Shown here one piece after another: positions 1-6,621 of a stretch of DNA of 9,473 nucleotides. Under the pieces are notes generated by a model. That model was not told the origin of the DNA, did no database searches, and saw nothing but the letters and a program-made list of their open reading frames with translations. The position numbers were made by a program, and so were the translations under genes. Positions within the stretch are counted from its first letter, which is position 1. Every line of letters begins with the position of its first letter. This DNA is from an uncultured Clostridia bacterium (GTDB lineage Bacteria; Bacillota; Clostridia; Christensenellales; CAG-138): positions 1 to 9,473 of the forward strand of contig CALAXO010000127.1 of assembly GCA_937894955.1 (NCBI GenBank), given 5' to 3'.

Positions 1-912
1 TGCCGCCTGGAATTCCTTTACGCCGACCTCCATCGCTTCGTCAAACCCGCCGTTGTCCGTGTCAATATAGCCGAGTTCGTAAAGCCTTTGCTTGACAGCA
101 ACAACATCCTGTCCCGAATCGCCGAGCATGCAGAGATATGCCTTTGCATCATTCGACATAAGCAGTTCGTATGTTGCGGGATCAAGCCTACCCGTGACTT
201 CAAGTTCGTTCCTGCGTTGGAATATGCGCAATGCGTTTTTGGTGATATTTCCGAAATAATCCGTGGGTTCATCCTGATCCATGTACCAAAGGATCATGAG
301 CCTTTCCTGAACATCCGGAATCACATCGTTGTGTTCCCCTGCTTTCGCAACATCTTTTGTTTCGTCAACGGGACGCATTGAAATGATCGGCACGGGGGTA
401 ACATAGATGTTGCGCGTTGCCTGGGGTGTTGTGGTTACGGCAGGGTCGGTATCACCGGGCGTGCCGGGCTGCTCCATCGCTGCACCGGGGTCAACGGTGG
501 TTTCAGACTCGGTGTTCTGAGGGGATTTGGTAACTGCCGCCCAGCCTTCACCCGAGTGCAGAACCTGCCTGTCGCCTCTGAAAGTGTTTGAAGATTTACC
601 GCCCAGCGCAACGCCGATAACGATTGCACCGATTATAACAACCATGATACATGATACTGCAAGTCTGTATTTCACTGCAAGCGCAGGCAGTCTCTTAAAG
701 AATGAAAGCACCTTACCTCCCGCAGCGGAAACATGTTTGTCCGCTCCCCCTGCGGAGCTTTTGTCGTTGCGTGAATGCGTTGTTTTTGCTTCAGCGTTTT
801 TGCTTCTTCGGAACGTTGAAAGAACCTTTGTCCGCAATGTGCCGAAGAATGATGCGATTGCAAGAAAAATACTCTTTGCACGAATTGCTGCTTCCGATAA
901 CAGCTTTTTCAT
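1..912 (-). CDS. Membrane-anchored protein with peptidoglycan-binding repeats, C-terminus cut off
   Basis: The frame is open from ATG 912 to the window edge, about 304 codons with no stop. Residues 1-80 are basic and Ala/Ser-rich, with no signal peptide. A membrane segment lies at about 83-103 (AVSCIMVVIIGAIVIGVALG), followed by a Pro/Thr/Glu-rich linker at about 125-175. Two PG_binding_1-like repeats follow. The first is about 190-250, with DVQERLMILWYM and ALRIFQRRNELEVTGRLDPATY. The second starts at about 262, with GDSGQDVVAVKQRLYELGYI and VKEFQ, and is still in progress at the edge. I infer a type II membrane protein with an internal N-terminus and a wall-binding exterior. Whatever catalytic domain follows (SleB-type hydrolase, L,D-transpeptidase or none) lies outside the window. 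An AAGGAGG four bases upstream fixes the start, and the gene has its own promoter. The peptidoglycan-binding assignment is good; the overall function is unknown. Confidence 0.85.
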   Translation of the reverse strand, partial: MKKLLSEAAIRAKSIFLAIASFFGTLRTKVLSTFRRSKNAEAKTTHSRNDKSSAGGADKHVSAAGGKVLSFFKRLPALAVKYRLAVSCIMVVIIGAIVIGVALGGKSSNTFRGDRQVLHSGEGWAAVTKSPQNTESETTVDPGAAMEQPGTPGDTDPAVTTTPQATRNIYVTPVPIISMRPVDETKDVAKAGEHNDVIPDVQERLMILWYMDQDEPTDYFGNITKNALRIFQRRNELEVTGRLDPATYELLMSNDAKAYLCMLGDSGQDVVAVKQRLYELGYIDTDNGGFDEAMEVGVKEFQAA

Positions 913-1112
913 ACTGCCTCCTTCCCATCTGTCTTTCTAACAAATGCACTTGGTTTGCCGTTTGCACCGCGCATGATGCCCGATGCCTGCGGCTCCCCGC
1001 CCGATCGCACAAAAGCGGGGACTTCGTTTTCGGCGGCGGCTCAGCCGTCAGCCGTTTGTGCTTTTTGATGCGCTGCTCCGTGCCCCTGATTGCACCCCTT
1101 ACTCAACGCATC
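913..1112 (-). other. Long structured 5' leader of the peptidoglycan-binding protein gene
   Basis: The promoter at 1119-1146 implies a leader of about 200 nt before ATG 912. It is much more G/C-rich than the spacer upstream and has several complementary segments. GATGCG (minus strand, 1112-1107) can pair with CGCATC (1072-1067). GCACAAA (1061-1055) can pair with TTTGTGC (1013-1007). Within the latter stem CGGCT/AGCCG, and beyond it CCCCGC/GCGGGG, can also form. I do not recognise a known riboswitch class. No ORF with a good ribosome binding site lies in it. Confidence 0.4.
917..923 (-). promoter_or_regulatory. Ribosome binding site of the peptidoglycan-binding protein gene
   Basis: The minus strand reads AAGGAGG, then CAGT, then ATG at 912. 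This is a near-perfect anti-Shine-Dalgarno match with a short four-base spacer. It supports the ATG at 912 over any upstream start. Confidence 0.85.
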
Positions 1113-1118
1113 GTATAC

Positions 1119-1146
1119 ATTATAACACATATCTCAAAAAATGCAA
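1119..1146 (-). promoter_or_regulatory. Sigma-A-type promoter for the peptidoglycan-binding protein gene
   Basis: On the minus strand the -35 is TTGCAT (1146-1141), the spacer is 16 bases, and the -10 is a perfect TATAAT (1124-1119). TGT directly upstream gives an extended -10. Transcription would start near 1112. Confidence 0.8.
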
Positions 1147-1409
1147 CCCGAATCGCAAAATTTGTTGATTTCACCGCATTTTCAATCCGGTTGCAGCGGG
1201 ATAAAATGACAGTGTTTTCCGTTTCGATTTTACTGTTTATTCTCGTTTTGCAATATTAACTTTGTTTTTACTCTGTTATGTTTTGTTTTCAAGTCGGTTT
1301 AACGATTGCTTTTTGATTGTGTTTGTTTTTTGTTATTTGCGAATTTGGCAAAAAATGGCGGCACGGGACGAATTTTATGGAATAAAGTGTTATAAGCGTA
1401 ACTTAATCA
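1147..1409 (-). other. A/T-rich spacer with no gene seen
   Basis: This stretch separates the amidase terminator from the promoter of the next gene. It is strongly A-rich on the minus strand (T-rich on the plus strand), especially at about 1205-1350. The possible reading frames lack ribosome binding sites and any recognisable domain. I see no repeats or RNA gene in it. Confidence 0.5.
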
Positions 1410-1443
1410 AAAATTCCGCACAGTTATTTCTGCGCGGAATTTT
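1410..1443 (-). terminator. Intrinsic terminator of the amidase gene
   Basis: The arms AAAATTCCGCACAG (1410-1423) and CTGCGCGGAATTTT (1430-1443) form a 14-base hairpin with one mismatch around a six-base loop. On the minus strand the stem ends in a T-run (ATTTTTG). It begins 41 bases after the amidase stop codon. The near-symmetric A and T ends might also let it work on the plus strand, but no plus-strand gene needs it. Confidence 0.8.
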
Positions 1444-1484
1444 CGCAATTCTTTCTGATTTCGATCATGTCTGCATTGCACGGC

Positions 1485-2369
1485 TTAATTGTCGGAGTTA
1501 AAGAACCTTTCAACGCCGTCCGCGACCGCCTGAGCAAGCTTTTCCTGATAGTTCGGGTTTGCAAGCAAACGCTCCTCGTTTGGGTTGGAAATGAATCCGC
1601 ATTCAACGAGTGCGCTCGGCGCGACAGGCTCACGTACGACCATCAAGTCTCCGCTGTTTGTTCCTCGATTGCGCTGCCCTGTTGCTTTGCAGATTTCGTC
1701 AAGGATAATTGTTGCGAGCGTCTGCCCTTTCGTTCCCTCTTTGTAGTAGAAGAGCCGTGTGCCGTCAACGCTGCGATCGTCCGGGTACGAATTCATGTGA
1801 ATGCTGATTGCAGCATCGAAAATATCGAGTTTCATGAATTCTTTGCGCAGGCGCATATCTTCGTTTTTGGTGTCCGCAACGGCATACGAGCCCATGCGCG
1901 TCATAAAGACGTAGTAACCCTTTTCGCCCAATTTTTGCGCAACGAACCGTGCAACCTGAAGGTTCAGTTCATCCTCGTGAACTTCTGTATCAAGTCCGAT
2001 CGAACCGGGGTCAAATCCGCCGTGCCCAACGTCAAGCAGAATGATAGTTTTATCCGGAGAAAGAGTTTTCAACTGCTCCAGTCTTGCCATGACGTCATTC
2101 ATATCGCCTTCAGTAACAACAAGCGGGATTCCGTCGGAAGGATCCGGGGTTTCAGTGTTTTGAATTGCGGTGGGAGTCTCCGGCTGCGGCGTAACTGTGC
2201 TCGCCGCGGACGGCGTCGCACTCACCGGGCCGTGCGAATCGCCGTGGTCTGCACATGTTCCGCGGCAGGCGATCGATATGCACACAACGATAATTGAAAG
2301 CAGCAGAACAAAAATAACAAGGCAGAGTATTCGCCTTGTTCTGTATACACTGTCATTTTTGAATCCCAT
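1485..2369 (-). CDS. Membrane-anchored N-acetylmuramoyl-L-alanine amidase (Amidase_3, CwlD-like)
   Basis: The 294-residue product should hydrolyse the bond between N-acetylmuramic acid and L-alanine of the peptide stem, outside the membrane. A hydrophobic segment at about 13-35 is an uncleaved anchor or signal peptide. Residues 48-80 form a Thr/Pro-rich linker. The Amidase_3 domain spans about 107-291. DVGHGGFDPG holds zinc ligand His116, EDELNLQVA holds Glu132, and AISIHMNSY holds His191. SALVECGFISNPNEERLL holds the catalytic Glu256. All four family positions are present, so it is probably active. A modest GGGGA ribosome binding site precedes ATG 2369. The gene has its own promoter and terminator, so it is monocistronic. 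B. subtilis CwlD, which prepares spore-cortex muramic lactam, has the same anchor-plus-amidase layout but is shorter. A vegetative cell-separation amidase is equally possible. Confidence 0.93.
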   Translation of the reverse strand: MGFKNDSVYRTRRILCLVIFVLLLSIIVVCISIACRGTCADHGDSHGPVSATPSAASTVTPQPETPTAIQNTETPDPSDGIPLVVTEGDMNDVMARLEQLKTLSPDKTIILLDVGHGGFDPGSIGLDTEVHEDELNLQVARFVAQKLGEKGYYVFMTRMGSYAVADTKNEDMRLRKEFMKLDIFDAAISIHMNSYPDDRSVDGTRLFYYKEGTKGQTLATIILDEICKATGQRNRGTNSGDLMVVREPVAPSALVECGFISNPNEERLLANPNYQEKLAQAVADGVERFFNSDN

Positions 2370-2476
2370 CTTTTTCCCCGTTTCATCTTGTTTTTTGTTT
2401 TACTTTTTTGCCGCAGCTGCAAGGCAGAAGATCCGCTCACCGTAATTCGGACGTCAAAACCGCAGACCTTTACCTT

Positions 2477-2505
2477 ATTATGCCAAACCTATGAGCAAAA
2501 ATCAA
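2477..2505 (-). promoter_or_regulatory. Promoter for the amidase gene
   Basis: On the minus strand TTGATT (2505-2500) is followed by 17 bases and CATAAT (2482-2477). TGG upstream of the -10 makes it an extended -10. It lies about 108 bases before ATG 2369. The CATAATA core also resembles sigma-G -10 elements, but the -35 fits sigma-A better. Confidence 0.7.
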
Positions 2506-2563
2506 CAGTAATTCCGCTCGATTTATGTACAAAATGTGAATATTTTCGGTAATTTTCAAAGTC

Positions 2564-2621
2564 GAACCGAATGACGTCCTGTCTCAAAATTCGGGAATTT
2601 TCAGCTCAAAGTCATTCGTTC
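2564..2621 (-). repeat. Imperfect inverted repeat after the ABC transporter operon, possible terminator
   Basis: The outer arms are GAACCGAATGAC (2564-2575) and GTCATTCGTTC (2611-2621). They pair over 11 bases with one bulged base. Inside them AAAATTC (2586-2592) pairs perfectly with GAATTTT (2595-2601). It starts about 50 bases past the last permease stop. No strong T-run follows the outer stem, so a terminator role is only tentative. A protein-binding or mRNA-stabilising element is also possible. Confidence 0.45.
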
Positions 2622-2672
2622 TGAAAACACCCGAACTTATACCTTTAATTTTGTGTAATTGAGTGTATTTTT

Positions 2673-3674
2673 TCAACGTTCCTCACGGAAATAGGATAAG
2701 CCTAGAGCTGCCGGGGGCTGATCCTCCTTTTTTCTGCGCAGCGAAACAATAATGAGTACGATTATTGTAACGATATAGGGCAGCATCCTGAACAACTCCT
2801 GCGACCGTCTTGTCAATCCGGAAGCGATCAGAAGGTATGCCCAGAAAAAGATTCCGAAAAGATAGGAGCCCCATATTGCACGGGTGGGTTTCCATGTTGC
2901 AAAAATAACAAGCGCAACCGCAAGCCAGCCAAGGTTTTCAATCGTTCCGTCGTTTGCCCATGTGCCTTTGATGTAATCCATAACATAGTAAACGCCGCCC
3001 AGCCCGGTGATTCCGCCGCCGATACAGGTTGCAAGATACTTGTAACGGGTGACGTTTATGCCGGCAGCATCCGCCGTTGCAGGGCTTTCGCCAACGGATC
3101 TGAGATTGAGTCCGCAATTGGTCCGTTTGAGGAATATCTGAACAAGTATTGCGATTATGATTGCAGCGTAAACCATAAAACCGTAATCAAAGAACATCTG
3201 CTTCAAGTTTTCGGGAAGCGGCAGCCAACCGAAAACCTCCGCGCGGAAGAGTCTGCTGGTTCTTCCAACGCTTATCTGACCGACACCGCCTGCAAGCTTG
3301 TTGAGGGAGCCGCCGAAGAAATTTGCAATGCCCGCGCCGAAAATCGAAAGCGTCAGACCCGTTACGTTTTGATTCGTGCGCAGCGTTGTTGTGAGAAAGC
3401 TGAAGATGAATCCGCCCGCTGCTGCCGCTGCAAAGGCACATATAAGCGCGATCAGAATCAGCATGAACGAACTCGGAACTTTGCCTGCTGCATCACAGGC
3501 ACGTTCATAGAAAAACGAACCCGCGAGGCTTGCAATGCCGCCGAGATACATCATGCCCGGAACACCAAGATTAAGGTTGCCGGATTTTTCCGTCAGAATC
3601 TCGCCTGCGGAGCCGAACATTATGACCGTGCCGAACGATACGGCCGCCTGGATTAGCATAATCAATTGTTTCAT
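2673..3674 (-). CDS. ABC transporter permease, nucleoside/simple-sugar type (NupQ/YufQ-like)
   Basis: This 333-residue BPD_transp_2 membrane protein has about eight or nine hydrophobic segments, roughly 5-22, 36-54, 70-95, 102-122, 164-182, 213-233, 248-287 and 298-312. The family motif GEILTEKSGNLNLGVPG lies at 24-40. The cytoplasmic coupling loop is at about 190-207 (LRSVGESPATADAAGINV), where the ATPase would dock. The C-terminus is basic. It should pair with the permease encoded just upstream to form the translocation pore of a nucleoside-type importer. The frame stays open further upstream to 3788, but that would overlap the previous gene. ATG 3674, preceded by AAAGGG nine bases upstream, gives the usual protein start. 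It begins 46 bases after the upstream permease stop, so it is the last gene of the operon. Family is confident; the substrate is inferred. Confidence 0.92.
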   Translation of the reverse strand: MKQLIMLIQAAVSFGTVIMFGSAGEILTEKSGNLNLGVPGMMYLGGIASLAGSFFYERACDAAGKVPSSFMLILIALICAFAAAAAGGFIFSFLTTTLRTNQNVTGLTLSIFGAGIANFFGGSLNKLAGGVGQISVGRTSRLFRAEVFGWLPLPENLKQMFFDYGFMVYAAIIIAILVQIFLKRTNCGLNLRSVGESPATADAAGINVTRYKYLATCIGGGITGLGGVYYVMDYIKGTWANDGTIENLGWLAVALVIFATWKPTRAIWGSYLFGIFFWAYLLIASGLTRRSQELFRMLPYIVTIIVLIIVSLRRKKEDQPPAALGLSYFREER

Positions 3675-3683
3675 TTTGTTTTG

Positions 3684-3689
3684 CCCTTT
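3684..3689 (-). promoter_or_regulatory. Ribosome binding site fixing the start of the second permease
   Basis: The minus strand reads AAAGGG, nine bases, then ATG at 3674. The site lies in the gap after the upstream permease stop. It therefore favours ATG 3674 over the longer open frame that overlaps the previous gene. Confidence 0.7.
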
Positions 3690-3720
3690 CAGTTTTATTG
3701 CCGTGTCTGCTCCGCGCGGC

Positions 3721-4803
3721 TCATTCCGCCGATTGCTTTGCGCCGTCCTTCTCACGCAAAGCAACCTTGTAATTGATGAAAAATTCACTTCCGAGGATGA
3801 AGAAAAGGATGATACCCGTGCTGACCTGCGAAAGATTATCGCTGATGTTGAACTTTGACGCTATTTCGCGTGCGCCCATTTCGAGGAAAACGATAAGGAA
3901 GGAAACAAGGATCATCACAAGCGTGTTAAACTTTGCAAGCCATGCAACGATAATCGCCACATAGCCGCGTCCGCCCGCAGTGTTCGTTGAAATCGTGTGT
4001 CCCTGTCCCGCAACCGCAAGGAAACCGGCAATGCCGCATACTGCGCCGGAAAGTGTGACCGTACGGACAGTGACGGCAGGAACATTGATTGCGGCATAGC
4101 GCGCCGTGTCATGACTCTCGCCGACAACCGCAATTTCAAACCCATGCTTTGTGCTTTTAAGATAGAAGTACATTGTTACGGCAAGAACAGCAACAATAAT
4201 GACATTAAGTCCGTACATCTGGCCGAAAACGTCCGGGAACCACCCCTTGTGTGATTCAAGGTTGATTGTTCCGACGATGTTGGAACCATAGGAATTCTCC
4301 CAAAAAGTAACGAAGAATGACGTAAGCTGAATTGCAATATAGTTCATCATCAGTGTGAACAGAGTTTCGTTTGTGTTCAGCTTTGCTTTTGAAATTCCGG
4401 GAATGAACGCCCAGAATCCGCCCGCCGCTGCCGCCGCAAGGAACATCACAACAAGAAGCAGTCCGTTCGGCAGGCTGTCAAAATACATCATGCACGCCGC
4501 AGCTGCAATGCCGCCGAGCAGGATCTGACCCTCTGCGCCGATATTCCAGAATTTCATTTTAAATGCGGGAGCAAGGCCGATTCCGATACAGAGCAGCATT
4601 GAAATATCGCGAATCGTATTCCAGATTCTTCTTTCAGTGCCGAAAACACCGTTGAACATTGTGGCATACACCTTCACAGGGTTCATTTTTGTAAGCCCGT
4701 AAATAAGCACGCCGTTAAGAACGAGCGCGATAATTATTGCAATCGCACGAATAAGCCAACTTTTCCAAACCGGCAGCGCGGTTCTCTTTTGAATACGGAA
4801 CAT
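3721..4803 (-). CDS. ABC transporter permease, nucleoside/simple-sugar type (NupP/YufP-like)
   Basis: This 360-residue integral membrane protein is of the BPD_transp_2 family. The basic N-terminus is followed by a membrane segment at about 18-38. Further hydrophobic stretches lie near 66-80, 92-108, 114-134, 148-166, 199-215, 248-268, 280-306 and 326-345. The motif FKMKFWNIGAEGQILLGG at 81-98 is typical of the first permease of BmpA-type systems. The coupling loop at about 226-241 (AVVGESHDTARYAAIN) contacts the ATPase. It should form the heteromeric pore with the permease encoded next. ATG 4803 has an AGGA-type ribosome binding site and sits 36 bases after the ATPase stop, so the three genes form one operon. 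Length and motifs are normal. Nucleoside transport is the most likely function by family; simple sugars are an alternative. Confidence 0.92.
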   Translation of the reverse strand: MFRIQKRTALPVWKSWLIRAIAIIIALVLNGVLIYGLTKMNPVKVYATMFNGVFGTERRIWNTIRDISMLLCIGIGLAPAFKMKFWNIGAEGQILLGGIAAAACMMYFDSLPNGLLLVVMFLAAAAAGGFWAFIPGISKAKLNTNETLFTLMMNYIAIQLTSFFVTFWENSYGSNIVGTINLESHKGWFPDVFGQMYGLNVIIVAVLAVTMYFYLKSTKHGFEIAVVGESHDTARYAAINVPAVTVRTVTLSGAVCGIAGFLAVAGQGHTISTNTAGGRGYVAIIVAWLAKFNTLVMILVSFLIVFLEMGAREIASKFNISDNLSQVSTGIILFFILGSEFFINYKVALREKDGAKQSAE

Positions 4804-4839
4804 TCTGTTTTCCTGCCTTTCGTTATCTTTTTGCCGGAA

Positions 4840-6372
4840 TCACTCGGCTGTGCCACCGGCCGAGCCCAGGTTTGTCATCAAAAGTCCGACTTCGTTTTTT
4901 TGAGTCTTTCTTGCATCAACAATCCCGCTGACCCTGCCGCCGCAAAGCACAAGTATCCTGTCGCATAGCTCAAGCAAAACGTCGAGGTCTTCACCGACAA
5001 AAATGACTGCACCGCCTCTTTTCTTAAGATCGTTCAGCAGACCGTAAATTGCATAGGACGTGTTAACATCCAGTCCGCGAACGACATATGCCGCCATAAG
5101 AAGCGACGGGTTAAACGACAGTTCGCGTCCGACAAGGATTTTTTGCACGTTGCCGCCGGAAAGTTTTCTTATCGGTGTATCAAGATCCGGAGTCAGAACG
5201 CCGAGTTCATCGACAATTTTCTGTGCCAGTTCACGCGGTTTTTCTCTGTCCGCAAAGCAGCTTTTTCCGTCCTTATAACTGCGCAGCATCATGTTATCGG
5301 GTATATTCATGCTGCCGACAAGACCCATCCCGAGCCTGTCCTCCGGCACGAATGCAAGGCTTACCCCGAGATCGCGAATATGTTCCGGCGACAGCCCGCA
5401 GAGTTCCTCCTCTTCATCGTTGCGCGGATTAACATACATAACGGAAGAACCGGGTTCAGTCCTGCAAAGTCCCGCAATCGCTTCAAGCAGCTCCTTTTGC
5501 CCGCTTCCGCTGATGCCCGCAACACCAAGAATTTCGCCGCTGTTGGCCGTAAAGCTTACATTGTCGAGTCTCGTGACTCCGAGGTTATCCTTGACGGTCA
5601 GATTCTTTACAAAAAGACGCGGGACGGAATAGCCGACTTCAGGACGATCGATATTCAATGTTACGGCATGACCGACCATCATATCCGAAAGGCTTTGAGC
5701 ATCGGTTTTTGAAGTTTCAACCTCGCCGATGTATTCGCCTTTGCGCAAAACAACAACTCTATCGGAAATTTCCAAAACTTCATGCAATTTATGTGTGATG
5801 ATAACAATGCTTTTCCCGTCCGCTTTCATTGCGCGCATAACTTTAAACAACGCTTCGGTTTCCTGCGGTGTCAGAACGGCGGTCGGTTCGTCAAGAATAA
5901 GAATATCCGCTCCGCGATAGAGCACCTTGACAATTTCAAGCGTTTGTTTTTCAGAGACAGACATTTCGTAGACTTTTTTGTCCGGATCGACTGCAAACGA
6001 ATATTTTTTGCAGATTTCAACAATACTTTTGCGCACAGCAGGTATTTTGGCGTTTAGACCCAATTTAACGTTTTCCGCTGCCGTAAAAACATCAACAAGT
6101 TTAAAATGCTGATGAATCATGCCGATATGAAGCTTGAACGCATCCTTTGGAGAGCGAATATCAACACGCGTTCCGTTCACATAGATACTGCCGCCGTCCG
6201 GGTAATAAATGCCGGAAAGCATATTCATCAGGGTCGTTTTGCCGCTTCCGTTTTCACCCAAAAGGGATAAAATCTCTCCCTTGCGAATGTCCAAAGAAAC
6301 GTTTTTGTTTGCAGTTATTGTGCCGAAATGCTTGGTTATGTCAACCATGCGTACTGCGAATTCGGTATCCAC
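4840..6372 (-). CDS. Two-domain ABC transporter ATPase, nucleoside/simple-sugar type (NupO/YufO-like)
   Basis: This 510-residue cytoplasmic ATPase should power the two permeases encoded downstream. It has two fused nucleotide-binding domains. In the first, Walker A is GENGSGKTT (39-47), the Q-loop is HQHFKL (87-92), the signature is the degenerate MSVSEKQ (137-143), Walker B is ILILDEP (157-163), and the switch His is 194. In the second, the Walker A region is GISGSGQKE (286-294), lacking GKT. The signature LSGGNVQ (404-410) is intact. The Walker B region reads LLMAAYVVRGLDV (424-436), without the acidic pair, and no switch His is seen. This asymmetry is characteristic of the BmpA/RbsA-like family, with one site competent. 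The YVV in place of the usual QPT is unusual. The start is GTG 6372, supported by a ribosome binding site; the frame is open to an in-frame GTG at 6447 with no good site. Confidence 0.93.
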   Translation of the reverse strand: MDTEFAVRMVDITKHFGTITANKNVSLDIRKGEILSLLGENGSGKTTLMNMLSGIYYPDGGSIYVNGTRVDIRSPKDAFKLHIGMIHQHFKLVDVFTAAENVKLGLNAKIPAVRKSIVEICKKYSFAVDPDKKVYEMSVSEKQTLEIVKVLYRGADILILDEPTAVLTPQETEALFKVMRAMKADGKSIVIITHKLHEVLEISDRVVVLRKGEYIGEVETSKTDAQSLSDMMVGHAVTLNIDRPEVGYSVPRLFVKNLTVKDNLGVTRLDNVSFTANSGEILGVAGISGSGQKELLEAIAGLCRTEPGSSVMYVNPRNDEEEELCGLSPEHIRDLGVSLAFVPEDRLGMGLVGSMNIPDNMMLRSYKDGKSCFADREKPRELAQKIVDELGVLTPDLDTPIRKLSGGNVQKILVGRELSFNPSLLMAAYVVRGLDVNTSYAIYGLLNDLKKRGGAVIFVGEDLDVLLELCDRILVLCGGRVSGIVDARKTQKNEVGLLMTNLGSAGGTAE

Positions 6373-6380
6373 TTGCTCTT

Positions 6381-6386
6381 TCCTTT
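6381..6386 (-). promoter_or_regulatory. Ribosome binding site fixing the GTG start of the ATPase
   Basis: The minus strand reads AGAAAGGA, then eight bases, then GTG at 6372. This spacing is ideal. The resulting N-terminus begins a few residues before the first beta strand of the ABC domain, as in relatives. Confidence 0.75.
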
Positions 6387-6413
6387 CTGTGCTGTGCTTT
6401 ATGATCCGTCGTT

Positions 6414-6436
6414 GCAGCCGTATGCTGCGAGGCAGC
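6414..6436 (-). other. Alternative hairpins in the ATPase mRNA leader
   Basis: The minus-strand leader contains GCTGC (6436-6432), GCAGC (6428-6424) and GCTGC (6418-6414) in succession. The middle segment can pair with either flank, giving two mutually exclusive five-base-pair hairpins. The ribosome binding site is about 28 bases downstream. The arrangement may be chance; no known riboswitch is recognised. Confidence 0.3.
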
Positions 6437-6491
6437 CAAAAACGCACACCTGCTCTTGCATGTGCAGTAAGTTATTTATGCCGCACCTTTT

Positions 6492-6520
6492 ATTTTAGCA
6501 GATTGAATCGTGTATGTAAA
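6492..6520 (-). promoter_or_regulatory. Promoter of the ABC transporter operon
   Basis: On the minus strand TTTACA (6520-6515) is followed by a 17-base spacer and TAAAAT (6497-6492). TGC upstream gives an extended -10. An A/T-rich block further upstream (about 6546-6570) could act as an UP element. AAAAACCGC occurs twice just before the -35. The leader is about 115 nt. Confidence 0.8.
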
Positions 6521-6621
6521 GCAAAAGCAGCGGTTTTTGACGCGGTTTTTTAAAAAATTTGTTTGTTTCAAAATCGGGATGCCAAGCGCATAAGCATTGA
6601 ATTGCACGAATAAACGAAAAG

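Noticed and set aside
913..1112. Cyclic di-GMP riboswitch suggested by GCAAACGGCAAACC in the leader
   Set aside because: Only a fragment resembling the GGCAAACC box is present. The GAAA tetraloop and the rest of the conserved core are missing.
1215..1247. A second promoter-like pair, TTGCAA and TAAAAT, on the minus strand
   Set aside because: The spacer is only about 15 bases, the region is generally A/T-rich, and a much better promoter lies at 1119-1146.
702..1259. A 185-codon plus-strand reading frame across the leader of the peptidoglycan-binding protein gene
   Set aside because: Its composition is Cys/Leu/Phe-rich, it overlaps the 5' end of the minus-strand gene and its promoter, and no ribosome binding site precedes it.
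1467..2297. A 276-codon plus-strand reading frame opposite the amidase gene
   Set aside because: It is antisense to a gene with intact catalytic motifs, has no ribosome binding site and no recognisable domain. It is a codon-usage shadow.
3675..3788. N-terminal extension of the second permease to 3788
   Set aside because: It would overlap the end of the upstream permease gene by 68 bases and adds a non-homologous Arg-rich stretch. ATG 3674 has a ribosome binding site and the usual family start.
6373..6447. N-terminal extension of the ATPase to GTG 6447
   Set aside because: No good ribosome binding site precedes it and the extra residues match nothing in the family. GTG 6372 has AGAAAGGA at ideal spacing.
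6448..6620. Purine riboswitch ahead of the putative nucleoside transporter
   Set aside because: The leader is about 115 nt and lacks the conserved purine riboswitch core and loop-loop sequences.
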